Positions 42,682-51,549 of a DNA stretch of 64,000 bases are shown in pieces (the stretch's first letter is position 1; each line of letters starts with the position of its first letter). Source of the stretch: Peptostreptococcus russellii. Its GTDB lineage: Bacteria; Bacillota; Clostridia; Peptostreptococcales; Peptostreptococcaceae. Location of the stretch: NCBI RefSeq assembly GCF_003012055.1, contig NZ_JYGE01000001.1, positions 160,465 through 224,464 of the forward strand. The letters are read 5' to 3'. The notes beneath the pieces were generated by a model, which worked only from the letters and a program-made list of their open reading frames with translations, was not told where the DNA came from and did not search any database. Made by a program: the position numbers and the translations under genes.

Positions 42682-44085
42682 ATGACAAGAAAAAGATTTG
42701 ATGAGGATATGAAGATAGATAGAGATTATATACTATCTTTAATTGAAAATGCAAAAGAAACAACAGAGGAAGACATTGATAGAATCCTTGAAAAAGCAAA
42801 GGACAGAAAAGGCTTAGAACATTCTGAAATTGCTTCTTTACTAGAAATTAAAAATGAAGATCAAGTAAAAAAACTATTTAAGATAGCTGGAGAAGTAAAA
42901 AAGGATGTATATGGTAATAGAGTGGTTCTTTTTGCACCATTATATATCAGTGATTATTGCGTAAATAACTGTGTTTACTGTGGATATAAATGTAAGAATA
43001 AATTTGTAAGAAGAAGACTTACAATGGACGAGATAAGACAAGAAGTAGAGATTTTGGAAGAGATGGGACACAAAAGACTAGCTCTTGAAGCTGGGGAAGA
43101 TCCTGTAAACTGTCCAATTGATTATGTTTTAGAAGCCATTGATACTATATATGATACATACAATAACAATGGAAAAATAAGAAGAATAAATGTTAATATA
43201 GCAGCTACAACTATAGAAAATTATAAAAAATTAAAAGATGCTCAAATAGGTACATATATCTTGTTCCAGGAAAGTTACGATGAAGTAGCATATAGAAATA
43301 TGCATCCGAATTGTATAAAAGGAAATTACGACTATCATACGACTGCCTTTGATAGAGCAATGGAAGCTGGAATAGATGATGTTGGTGCGGGTGTTTTATT
43401 TGGATTAGCAGACCCTAAGTTTGAAGTTTTAGGATTGATGATGCACAATGAACATCTAGAAAAGAAGTTTGGAGTAGGATTCCATACTATTTCTGTACCT
43501 AGACTAAGACCAGCGGAAGGAGTAACTCTTGAAACATTCCCACATCTATTAGATGATGATATGTTTAAAAAGATAGTTGCTATTATACGTCTAGCTGTTC
43601 CATATACAGGTATGATACTTTCTACTAGAGAAGAGGCTGAAGTAAGACAGGAATTACTTGAATATGGTATATCTCAGGTAAGTGCGGGATCATGTACAGG
43701 TGTTGGCGGATATGAAGAAGCTGCAAACGGAAGAAATATAGATCAGTTTGAAAAGGCAGATGAAAGAACTCCTATAGAAGTAATAGAAGACCTTATAGAT
43801 CGTGGATATGTTCCAAGTTACTGTACAGCTTGTTATAGAACTGGAAGAACTGGAGAAAAATTCATGAATATAGCAAAGTCTGAAGAAATACACTATATGT
43901 GTAAGCCAAATGCCCTTACAACTCTAATGGAATATGCCGTTGATTATGGGGATGAAAGATTCTTAGAAAAGGCTGAAAACTTTGTAAGAGAACAGGCTTC
44001 TACAATAGATAGAGAAGATATTAGAGAGTTTATCTTAGGAAATATAGAAAAGTTGAAAAAGGGTGAAAGAGATTTATTTATATAA
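42682..44085 (+). CDS. hydG: [FeFe] hydrogenase H-cluster radical SAM maturase HydG
   Basis: About 467 residues. HydG cleaves tyrosine to give CO and CN ligands. Radical SAM motif Cys93-x3-Cys97-x2-Cys100 (CVNNCVYC), LALEAGEDP, QVSAGSCTGVGGY and the C-terminal YCTACYRTGRTGEKFM, which supplies the second cluster, are all intact. The open frame extends to GTG 42670 inside the RBS (GAAAGGTGG), so ATG 42682 is the start. Confidence 0.95.
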   Translation: MTRKRFDEDMKIDRDYILSLIENAKETTEEDIDRILEKAKDRKGLEHSEIASLLEIKNEDQVKKLFKIAGEVKKDVYGNRVVLFAPLYISDYCVNNCVYCGYKCKNKFVRRRLTMDEIRQEVEILEEMGHKRLALEAGEDPVNCPIDYVLEAIDTIYDTYNNNGKIRRINVNIAATTIENYKKLKDAQIGTYILFQESYDEVAYRNMHPNCIKGNYDYHTTAFDRAMEAGIDDVGAGVLFGLADPKFEVLGLMMHNEHLEKKFGVGFHTISVPRLRPAEGVTLETFPHLLDDDMFKKIVAIIRLAVPYTGMILSTREEAEVRQELLEYGISQVSAGSCTGVGGYEEAANGRNIDQFEKADERTPIEVIEDLIDRGYVPSYCTACYRTGRTGEKFMNIAKSEEIHYMCKPNALTTLMEYAVDYGDERFLEKAENFVREQASTIDREDIREFILGNIEKLKKGERDLFI

Positions 44086-44180
44086 GATAAGTAAATTGAC
44101 TGATTAATATATTTAATTATCTTGACTTGATTTTTAAAATTAAATCTTTTGTTAGCTAATTTTCAATAGAGTCTAACTTA

Positions 44181-44216
44181 AAAATAACCCAATATAATTT
44201 TATATTGGGTTATTTT
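44181..44216 (+). terminator. Hairpin terminator between hydG and hydF
   Basis: AAAATAACCCAATATA and TATATTGGGTTATTTT form a 16-bp stem. It may reduce read-through so that hydF is made at a lower level or from its own promoter. Confidence 0.85.
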
Positions 44217-44263
44217 ATATATTATTATAAATGTATTTTATATAGGGATTATAAGAGGTAGAG

Positions 44264-45463
44264 ATGAATAATACACCGATTGGAAATAGAAAAAGTATAG
44301 TGCTAGTAGGAAATAGAAATGCAGGGAAATCTACTATATTCAATAAGTTACTTGGATTTGATAGATCTATTGTTTCTTCTGTTGCAGGTACTACAACAGA
44401 TCCTGTGTGGAAGGCTTCAGAGATGATAGGATATGGAGCAGTTAGAATTGTGGATACGGCAGGTCTTGACGATATAGGAAAGCTTGGATCACAAAGGGTG
44501 GCAAAAAGCGAAGAGGAAATGCGTGATTCAGATCTTTTGGTATATATCTTTAATATTGAAGACCTAGTAAATATTGAAGAAGAAATTATAAGAAAAAAAA
44601 TAATAGATATTAAAAACAAATATAAGGATAAAGAATTTATTTTTATAGCAAATAAAATAGACCTACTAGATGAAAAAATATTATATGATATAAAATTAAG
44701 ATATAAAGATTTTATATTTATATCAACAAAGTCAAAAGAGAATGCTTGGCTAGAGAATTTAAATAATAAAATTATTGAAAAACTAAAAAATACTGAAGAA
44801 GAAAAAAGCTTATTAGAAGGGATGTTAAGCTATGGTGACACTGCTCTTTTAGTAGTTCCAATAGATAGTGAAACACCTAAAGGTAGGCTGATACTTCCGC
44901 AAGTGCAGATAATAAGGGCCTGTCTAGATGAAGGTATAAAAGTGATTGTCTGCAGAGACAGTGAGTTGGAGGAAACATTGAAAGAAAATAAAAATATAGA
45001 CCTTGTGATTACTGACTCCAAGGTATTTGACAAGGTTGCAGATATTGTTCCAGAGAGTATAAGCTTGACAAGTTTTTCAATATTGTTTGCAAGAGAAAAA
45101 GGAGATATAGAAGAGTTTTTAAAGGGAGCAAGGCACTTAGAAAGACTAAAAGATGGAGATAAAGTACTGATAGCGGAATCTTGTACACATACTGTATCTC
45201 ATGAAGATATAGGTCAGGTACTCATTCCGAATCTGATAAGAAAGAAAACGGGAAAGAAGATAGAGTTCGAGTTTGTATATGGAAAATCCCTCCCAGATGA
45301 TTTAGAAAGATTTTCTATGATAATTCAATGTGGTGGATGTATGATGACTAGAAATAATATGATGAATCGAGTATATGCTGCAAGAGAGCATAATTTAGCG
45401 ATTACAAATTATGGAGTAACACTGGCATATTTAAAGGGTGTATTTGATAGAGCAGTATATTAA
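44264..45463 (+). CDS. hydF: [FeFe] hydrogenase maturation GTPase HydF
   Basis: A 399-residue scaffold that receives the diiron centre and transfers it to HydA. Residues 1-175 are a GTPase: VGNRNAGKST (P loop 15-24), DTAG, NKID. The C-terminal half carries three cysteines for its [4Fe-4S] cluster: ESCTHT (Cys307) and QCGGCM (Cys356, Cys359). RBS AGAGGTAG. No hydrogenase structural gene is in the window. Confidence 0.95.
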   Translation: MNNTPIGNRKSIVLVGNRNAGKSTIFNKLLGFDRSIVSSVAGTTTDPVWKASEMIGYGAVRIVDTAGLDDIGKLGSQRVAKSEEEMRDSDLLVYIFNIEDLVNIEEEIIRKKIIDIKNKYKDKEFIFIANKIDLLDEKILYDIKLRYKDFIFISTKSKENAWLENLNNKIIEKLKNTEEEKSLLEGMLSYGDTALLVVPIDSETPKGRLILPQVQIIRACLDEGIKVIVCRDSELEETLKENKNIDLVITDSKVFDKVADIVPESISLTSFSILFAREKGDIEEFLKGARHLERLKDGDKVLIAESCTHTVSHEDIGQVLIPNLIRKKTGKKIEFEFVYGKSLPDDLERFSMIIQCGGCMMTRNNMMNRVYAAREHNLAITNYGVTLAYLKGVFDRAVY

Positions 45464-45576
45464 GTTTATCCAAAAAATAGATTACAATTATTGTTTGTAT
45501 TTTTAAAAGAGTTAAAATAATAATCAATTTTATGATATAATATAAAAAACGATTTTAATTTTTTTAGGAGGAAATT

Positions 45577-46086
45577 ATGAGTATGTTATTTGCTTTAGGT
45601 CTTGGTACTGGTATATTTTGCGGTATATGGGGTCTAATATCATCAATTCCATCTTTGGGATTAGTAACTTGGATTGGGTTTGCAGGATGTACGGCTTATT
45701 TTGCTTCAGGTAAGCATGGCCTAGAGGGAGTTAAAACTTCAATATTTTCAACTATGTCTGGTATGATCTCAGCTATGTTGGCGATGTTTATATCTGGATT
45801 TGTTCCAGGTTCATTTGTTTTGAGTGCATTTATGACTGGACTTATATCTGCTACAATGTGTTGGCAGGCTAAGGCAAAGGTTTTATGGTTTATACCAGGT
45901 GCGTTTATGGGATGTTTCTCTACATTTGCAGCTGCATCTATGGGCTTAGAAGTATTGGGGGCAGACCTATGGAGAGTAGTTGTATCATTTTTATGTGGAG
46001 CGATACTTGCTTTATGCTGTGATAAGAGCGGTGAATGGTTCTTTGAAAAATTCGGTAAAAAAGAAGAGTTAGAAACAGCAGAATAG
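45577..46086 (+). CDS. DUF1097 membrane protein
   Basis: A 169-residue protein with five hydrophobic segments rich in Gly/Ala. It matches DUF1097 (YcdZ/YahC-like proteins, one of a pair of inner-membrane domains of unknown function): FFCGIWGL-like start, WIGFAGCTAYFASG, and WFIPGAFMG. RBS TTAGGAGGA. The downstream terminator is strong. Confidence 0.8.
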   Translation: MSMLFALGLGTGIFCGIWGLISSIPSLGLVTWIGFAGCTAYFASGKHGLEGVKTSIFSTMSGMISAMLAMFISGFVPGSFVLSAFMTGLISATMCWQAKAKVLWFIPGAFMGCFSTFAAASMGLEVLGADLWRVVVSFLCGAILALCCDKSGEWFFEKFGKKEELETAE

Positions 46087-46108
46087 TTATGATTGTGTTA
46101 TAATTTGA

Positions 46109-46146
46109 GTGTGGAGATATTTATTTAAATATCTCCACACTTTTTA
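46109..46146 (+). terminator. Terminator after the DUF1097 gene
   Basis: AGTGTGGAGATATTT and TAAATATCTCCACACT pair around ATT, followed by five T. Confidence 0.92.
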
Positions 46147-46486
46147 AATAGATAAGATTTTTTCTTATTTTAGCAAAATTAAAGGCTAATATAGTATAAT
46201 AATATTAGACTGTTAATGATAAATGATTTCAATAAAACAGTAGATAAGTTATTTTTATTATCAGTTTGATTTTTATAATATACAACTTTTAATAATGTAT
46301 GTATTTATTACATATAAAAAATAGCTTTGATATGAGGAATAATCATATAAATTTATAAAAAGTAATAAAAGTTCTATATAATATTAACTTTATCAGCTTT
46401 CAAAAATTAGTGTATAATAAAAATATGGAAACTAAATTTATAAAAATAATAAAATAATAATTCAATTTGGAGAGGAGAATATTACA
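46147..46486. other. Intergenic region before the nitroreductase operon
   Basis: About 340 bp of AT-rich DNA with no ORF. A TATAAT box at about 46415 is a plausible -10 for the following operon, with only a weak TTTATC-like -35 18 bp upstream. Confidence 0.5.
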
Positions 46487-47539
46487 ATGAAAAATGAAAC
46501 AATAGAAAGAGCACTGTCTCACAGAAGTATTAGAGCCTACAAGGAAAAAGAAATCGAAGCGGATTTAGTGAAAAGCTTATTGGAGGTTGCAAACCACACA
46601 TCTACTAGTATGGGAATGCAGTCATATAGTATTATCAGAATAACAGACAAGAAAAAGCGTGAAATGATAGCGAAAGTATGTAATCAGAAGTATGTTAATC
46701 AAGCTCCAGAATTTTGGGTATTTATAGTTGATGTATATAGAAATGCAGCCATAGCATCAGAACAGGGCTCTTTCTTGGATAGTAGAAATGACATGGATAG
46801 ATTCTTCCAGGGGTTCACAGATGCATCTCTTGCAGCACAAAATGTTTTGTCAGCAGCAGAATCAGCAGGTTTAGGAGGGGTATTCTTTGGAAGTATACTA
46901 AATGATCCTGCAAAGATGATAGAAATATTGAATTTACCAGAATATACTTTCCCAGTAGTAGGTTTGGGTATGGGGTATCCAGATCAAGATCCACTTCTAA
47001 AGCCAAGAATGGATATAGAACTAAAGGTATTTGAAAATGAATATAAAAAACAAGATAGTTATTTAGATGCTATTAAAGACTATGATGAAAGAATGAAGAA
47101 GTATTATGACTTAAGAAATCCTAGTAAAAATTTGGATGAATTTTCTAAGCAAGTAGTATCTATATTATCGAATGCAACAGAAAAAAGAAGTAAAATAATA
47201 AATGACGTTAGAAGACAAGGGTTTGATCTTCAGTTGGACTATATTCCAGAAGCTGATATAAAGACAATGTACAAGCCAGCTCCTAAGGATATAAAGGAAG
47301 AGGTATTTGAAGAAAGTGAGCTAGGATTTAGAATGGATACAAATATCAAGGATTTATTTGATGAGTATCCATACATTAAAAGCTATATTCTTTCAGTAAA
47401 TCCTAAGTTTAATAAATTGAGAAGTTTGAGTGCATCAAACAAGCTTAAGGATTTGACAATAGAAGATGTTGCCAAAATAGGTGAAATGCCAGCGGATTCA
47501 CTAATATATATGATTGAGTCAAGAATCAGTGAGGAATAA
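46487..47539 (+). CDS. Nitroreductase fused to a C-terminal DUF1858 domain
   Basis: A 350-residue flavoprotein. Residues 1-190 form the nitroreductase fold: HRSIRAYKEKEIE, NHTSTSMGMQSYSI and AGLGGVFFGSI, resembling NADPH-dependent NfrA/FRP enzymes. A charged helical middle (190-280) follows. Residues about 285-349 resemble DUF1858: IKDLFDEYPYIKSYIL, FNKLRSLS and DLTIEDVAKIGEMPADSLI. DUF1858 proteins are small domains attached to various redox proteins. It is first of a four-gene operon. RBS GGAGAGGAG. Confidence 0.85.
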   Translation: MKNETIERALSHRSIRAYKEKEIEADLVKSLLEVANHTSTSMGMQSYSIIRITDKKKREMIAKVCNQKYVNQAPEFWVFIVDVYRNAAIASEQGSFLDSRNDMDRFFQGFTDASLAAQNVLSAAESAGLGGVFFGSILNDPAKMIEILNLPEYTFPVVGLGMGYPDQDPLLKPRMDIELKVFENEYKKQDSYLDAIKDYDERMKKYYDLRNPSKNLDEFSKQVVSILSNATEKRSKIINDVRRQGFDLQLDYIPEADIKTMYKPAPKDIKEEVFEESELGFRMDTNIKDLFDEYPYIKSYILSVNPKFNKLRSLSASNKLKDLTIEDVAKIGEMPADSLIYMIESRISEE

Positions 47540-47552
47540 GGGTAAGAAAAAA

Positions 47553-48593
47553 ATGAAATGGAATGATAATGATTTTGATAAGCCCAAAGTCTTTGATAGC
47601 AAAGATTTGAGCCAAGATACTCAAGAGATTAAGCTAGATAAGCTCAGGGAAAGTATGGAAGATGAAGAATACACCGATGAGTTTAAGGCTTATGAAAAAT
47701 ATGTTAAAAGAGAAAAGAAAAAAAGAAAGAAAATTTTTATTATACTTTCTATAGTTATGGCAATATTGATTGCAGGAGTAAGCTTTGTTGCAGTAAAATA
47801 CTTATCTAGGATATCAAATTTAGAAAGTGATGCTCAAGAGTATTTAGAACAAGGTCAATATGAGCAGGCTGCAGATATATATAAGATGCTATATGATGAA
47901 ACAGGTGAAGCTGAGTATATGCAAAACTATAAGTATATATCTAAAAATGTTGAAAATAGGGAACTCTTGAAGGAGGCCGATAATAGCATTAAACTTCAGG
48001 ACTATGAAGGTGCTATAGAAGTGCTTTTGACTATATCTACTAATGAGGATAAAATAGTAGATCAAGTAAATGAAAAGCAAGATCTGGCAGCTAAAAAATG
48101 GTTAGAGGAAATAGAGGCTTGCTATAATAGTGGAAAATCTTCTCATTGTTCCTCAGAGATTAATAAGTTTGTAAATCTTTTACCTGATAATATTAAGGGG
48201 ATAAATCTTAGAGAAAAGATAATGAAAAGAGAAAGTGAAGAAGAATCAGATAGTAGGAATATGGACAGTAATAAAGAACAAGCTGATTTAGATAAATTGA
48301 ATTCTAGACTAAATAAAAAAATGTATGAAAAGTCTAAGGCAATAGTTGGAACTAAACAGTTCGTAACAGTTGAAAATGCAAATGTTAGAGAGAATCCTAG
48401 TAGGGACTCGAAGGTATCTGGAACTATACACAAAGGAGAAAGTGTATATATAGAAGATACTAAAGTTGAAAGCTCAAACAGTATTTGGTGCAAGATTACA
48501 TACTATTCGAGTGATAGGCTTTATACTTCAGGTTGGATATCATACAACATAATAAATGGATCTGAAGGTCAAAGTTCAGTTATAAATCAGTAA
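47553..48593 (+). CDS. Membrane-anchored protein with C-terminal SH3b domain
   Basis: About 346 residues. An acidic/Lys-rich cytoplasmic N-terminus (1-60), one transmembrane helix (61-83, IFIILSIVMAILIAGVSFVA), an external TPR-like helical segment (EQGQYEQAADIYKMLYDETGEAEY) and a charged linker lead to an SH3b domain (about 270-335: ENANVRENPSRDSKVSGTI, WISYN). SH3b domains on membrane proteins commonly bind peptidoglycan or partners. The open frame extends to TTG 47514, overlapping the upstream gene; ATG 47553 is better placed. Confidence 0.8.
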   Translation: MKWNDNDFDKPKVFDSKDLSQDTQEIKLDKLRESMEDEEYTDEFKAYEKYVKREKKKRKKIFIILSIVMAILIAGVSFVAVKYLSRISNLESDAQEYLEQGQYEQAADIYKMLYDETGEAEYMQNYKYISKNVENRELLKEADNSIKLQDYEGAIEVLLTISTNEDKIVDQVNEKQDLAAKKWLEEIEACYNSGKSSHCSSEINKFVNLLPDNIKGINLREKIMKRESEEESDSRNMDSNKEQADLDKLNSRLNKKMYEKSKAIVGTKQFVTVENANVRENPSRDSKVSGTIHKGESVYIEDTKVESSNSIWCKITYYSSDRLYTSGWISYNIINGSEGQSSVINQ

Positions 48594-48632
48594 TTATTGA
48601 CGACTATCTATAGTAAAAATAGGAGGGTTTAG

Positions 48633-49196
48633 ATGGAAGTTTTAGATTGTATACAGGGAAGAAGAAGTGTTAGAAAGTTTTCTGATAAAAAATTAGAATA
48701 TAATACAATTGTGGATTTAATCAAGATAGGAACCTATGCACCAACAGCTCAGATGAGGGAACCTTGGGGGTTTGTAGTTATACAGGATAAGGAAGAATTG
48801 AAGCGTTTGTCAGATATAGCCAAGTTGGATATTTTGGAGAGAATAGATGAGCTTCCTCAATTTAAGGCTTATGAAAAATTCTTCTCTGACCCAGAATTCA
48901 ATATATTTTACGGGGCAGAAAATATATTGATAGTATATGGAGATACCACTACTAGATGGTATAAAGAGGATTGTTCAGCTCTAGCAGAAAATATAATTTT
49001 GGCTGCCTTCAGTCAGAATATAGGAACTTGTTGGATTGGATTTGCAAAAGACTTGTTTGACTCAAAACAATTTAAAGACACATATAATATTGAAGAGAAA
49101 TATGAGTCTGTAGCAGTATTAATTATGGGTTATATGACTTATGTTCCAAACCCTCCTAAAAGAAGAGAACCTATTATTTTTTCGAGAGGAAAATAG
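48633..49196 (+). CDS. Nitroreductase family protein
   Basis: A 187-residue FMN enzyme: IQGRRSVRKFSDKKL at the N-terminus, TAQMREPWGFVV and ALAENIILAAFSQNIGTCWIG. It reduces nitro or quinone compounds with NAD(P)H. RBS AGGAGGG. Located in the nitroreductase–SH3b operon, only 22 bp before the antiporter gene. Confidence 0.92.
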   Translation: MEVLDCIQGRRSVRKFSDKKLEYNTIVDLIKIGTYAPTAQMREPWGFVVIQDKEELKRLSDIAKLDILERIDELPQFKAYEKFFSDPEFNIFYGAENILIVYGDTTTRWYKEDCSALAENIILAAFSQNIGTCWIGFAKDLFDSKQFKDTYNIEEKYESVAVLIMGYMTYVPNPPKRREPIIFSRGK

Positions 49197-49217
49197 TAGA
49201 AGTAAAGGAGGAGTGCA

Positions 49218-51083
49218 ATGAATTTTTCTATGACATTTTCGATTGCATTAATAATTTTTTTAGGAGTATTTTCCCAGTGGATAGCTTGGAAAATATCGAA
49301 ACCAGCAATAGTAATAATGAGTATTTGTGGACTGCTAGTAGGTCCTCTTCTAAATATTGTGGTTCCAGCACAACTTATGGGAGAGGAAATCTACAAGTCT
49401 ATAATATCTTTATCTGTGGCAGTTATTTTATTTGAAGGAAGCTTGTCTTTAAATTTCAAGGAAATAAGAGACACTAGACTTACAATTAAAAGAATTGTTA
49501 CTATAGGAGCCTTTATAGCTTGGATTTTAGGAAGTTTAAGTGCATATTTTTTGGCTGGTCTTTCTATCACAAGCTCTTTGGTTATAGGAGCGATACTAAT
49601 AGTAACTGGTCCAACTGTAATTTTGCCATTGTTGAGACATGCAAAGCTTGATAAAAAGGTATCCTCTATATTGAAGTGGGAAGGCATATTGGTTGACCCA
49701 TTAGGAGCAATTCTAGCTGTTTTTTCTTTTGAAATTGCTAGAATATTTACATCTCCTACAGCTAATATGGTAAATGTATTACACTTTGCATTTGGAGTTT
49801 TTATGGCACTTATTGTAGGGCTATTGTTTGGATATGCAACTGCGAAGGCTTTAAAAGAAAACTACTTTCCAGAGTACCTAAAGGCAGCGATGGTCTTATG
49901 TTTAGTTATAGCATCATTTACAGTTAGTGAAGTAATATCTCATGAAACTGGTCTTTTGGCAGTAACAGTAATGGGTGTAGTAATGGCAAATATGGAAATT
50001 TCTTCCCTTGAGGAGATAACTCACTTTAATGAAAATATATCCATAATATTGATATCTTCAGTATTTATTATGTTGACGGCATCTCTATCTAGAGAGGTTT
50101 TAGTAAATATATTCCAACCAGGAATTATATTATTTGTTTTATCAATGTTATTTATAGTGAGACCTTTATCTATATGGATATCAACAATAGGTGCAGATAT
50201 TACAAATAAAGAAAGAGCCTTGGTAGGATGGATAGCACCTAGAGGAATAGTGGCTTTAACAGTTACTGGATATTTTTCAAATTTATTAGTTGAAGAAGGA
50301 TATCAGGATGCAGAAATGCTTCTAGCATTAACCTTTGCTTTAGTAATAGTAACCGTTTTAGCGCATGGTTTTTCAATACAACCTTTAGCAAAAAAATTAG
50401 GACTTGCACATTCAGGAAAGCCAGGTCTGGTGATAGTAGGCTCAAATAAATTTTCTGTTGCCTTGGCAGAGTTTCTTAGGGAAGAAGAAATACCAACACT
50501 TATTGTTGATTACAGTGATTATGATTTAGGAAATGCGGTGGAAAGAGGAATAGAGTACCATCAAGGAGAAATTTTATATGATGTGTCAAACTATAATTTA
50601 GACTTAATTATCTATAAAAAGATGCTCCTAAATACACCGATACCACTCTATAATGTAATTGTATCTCGTCAATTTTCTACAAAGTTTGGCAGAGGAAATA
50701 TCTGTCTAGTAAATGTTTTGGGAGATAAATTTAAAAATGATTTCAAGGAACTTAAGCATATAGATGTTCCTAGATTAGGAGATTATAGAGCAACATATTT
50801 AAAGCTTATCGGACTTATAAATGAAGGTTATCAGTTCTCAAAAGTAGAAATAACAGATAGCTTTAAAGAAGCGGACTATTATAAGAGTATGGACTATAGA
50901 AGAGTAAATATAATGGTTATAGATAAAAGTGGAGACATAGAATTCTTTACAACAAGAAAGCATCCTAAGGTCTCTAATGGTGACTTTATAGTATCTCTAG
51001 CACCAAAAGAGATACATGATGACGGTGAAGATCAAAATCTAGATGGCTTTGAATCTGATTTCAATAATTTGTCTCAGGTGTAA
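49218..51083 (+). CDS. CPA1-type cation/proton antiporter with C-terminal TrkA-N-like domain
   Basis: A 621-residue protein. Residues 1-390 contain about 12 hydrophobic segments with GPTVILPLLRHA, EGILVDPLGAILA (conserved acidic residue) and VGWIAPRGIVAL, as in CPA1 Na+/H+ exchangers. Residues about 395-500 begin PGLVIVGSNKFSVALAEFL and resemble a degenerate TrkA-N NAD/nucleotide-binding fold that could gate activity. The C-terminal portion is cytoplasmic. RBS AAAGGAGGAG. It is the last gene of the nitroreductase operon. Confidence 0.87.
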   Translation: MNFSMTFSIALIIFLGVFSQWIAWKISKPAIVIMSICGLLVGPLLNIVVPAQLMGEEIYKSIISLSVAVILFEGSLSLNFKEIRDTRLTIKRIVTIGAFIAWILGSLSAYFLAGLSITSSLVIGAILIVTGPTVILPLLRHAKLDKKVSSILKWEGILVDPLGAILAVFSFEIARIFTSPTANMVNVLHFAFGVFMALIVGLLFGYATAKALKENYFPEYLKAAMVLCLVIASFTVSEVISHETGLLAVTVMGVVMANMEISSLEEITHFNENISIILISSVFIMLTASLSREVLVNIFQPGIILFVLSMLFIVRPLSIWISTIGADITNKERALVGWIAPRGIVALTVTGYFSNLLVEEGYQDAEMLLALTFALVIVTVLAHGFSIQPLAKKLGLAHSGKPGLVIVGSNKFSVALAEFLREEEIPTLIVDYSDYDLGNAVERGIEYHQGEILYDVSNYNLDLIIYKKMLLNTPIPLYNVIVSRQFSTKFGRGNICLVNVLGDKFKNDFKELKHIDVPRLGDYRATYLKLIGLINEGYQFSKVEITDSFKEADYYKSMDYRRVNIMVIDKSGDIEFFTTRKHPKVSNGDFIVSLAPKEIHDDGEDQNLDGFESDFNNLSQV

Positions 51084-51266
51084 GATTTATCTATTGCCAA
51101 TTTTAAAATAATATTTCTTTTAAGAAATAAAAAATATTAAAAAGTTTTTTTATATTTATAACTTTTTAAGAAATAAAAAAAGAGCAATTTCATAATAAAA
51201 AATATCAAAAATAGAGATTAAAGATGGAAGTGATAGTTTGCAATATATATTTGATTATTTTGAATA

Positions 51267-51295
51267 TTGACAAAATGCTTGAGCGATAGTATACT
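51267..51295 (+). promoter_or_regulatory. Consensus promoter of the small RNA
   Basis: TTGACA (51267-51272), a 17-bp spacer and TATACT (51290-51295) are followed by no ORF for more than 250 nt on this strand. Transcription would start near 51303. Confidence 0.8.
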
Positions 51296-51302
51296 AAATG
51301 TA

Positions 51303-51495
51303 AATATATGAATAATAAATGTTTATACCTAAAGTTGGAGAAAAAGCAAGAAATATGTCGTATGTCGAGATGAATAGCAAATAATTTTCTACCACTGATA
51401 ATCTGATTTTAGTTTTGAAGTTTTAATCTCTCCTAGTGCTAGGTGTTAGCACGGTATAAACATTGAAAAAGAGGAAGATTTTTCTTCCTCTTTTT
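51303..51495 (+). ncRNA. Structured small RNA, about 190 nt (6S-like or novel)
   Basis: Bounded by the promoter above and a strong terminator. AATGTTTATACC (51318-51329) pairs exactly with GGTATAAACATT (51453-51464), so the ends of the transcript close on each other by 12 bp. Adjoining this on the 3' side is a perfect hairpin GTGCTA-GGTGT-TAGCAC (51436-51452), and GGAGA (51337-51341) pairs with TCTCC (51429-51433) at a three-way junction. There is no ORF with an RBS, and the next gene is on the opposite strand, so it is not a leader. The length, closing stem and 3'-side hairpin are reminiscent of 6S RNA; identity is not proven. Confidence 0.65.
51466..51495. terminator. Terminator of the small RNA and yaaA
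   Basis: AAAAAGAGGAAGA (51466-51478) and TCTTCCTCTTTTT (51483-51495) with a TTTT loop. It works in both directions. Confidence 0.92.
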
Positions 51496-51549
51496 GTTTT
51501 GAATAAATACATAAAATATTGTTTTGAATAGATATATAAAATAAACTAA

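Noticed and set aside
51303..51495. T-box, SAM or cobalamin riboswitch
   Set aside because: No diagnostic core sequence is present and no gene follows on the same strand.
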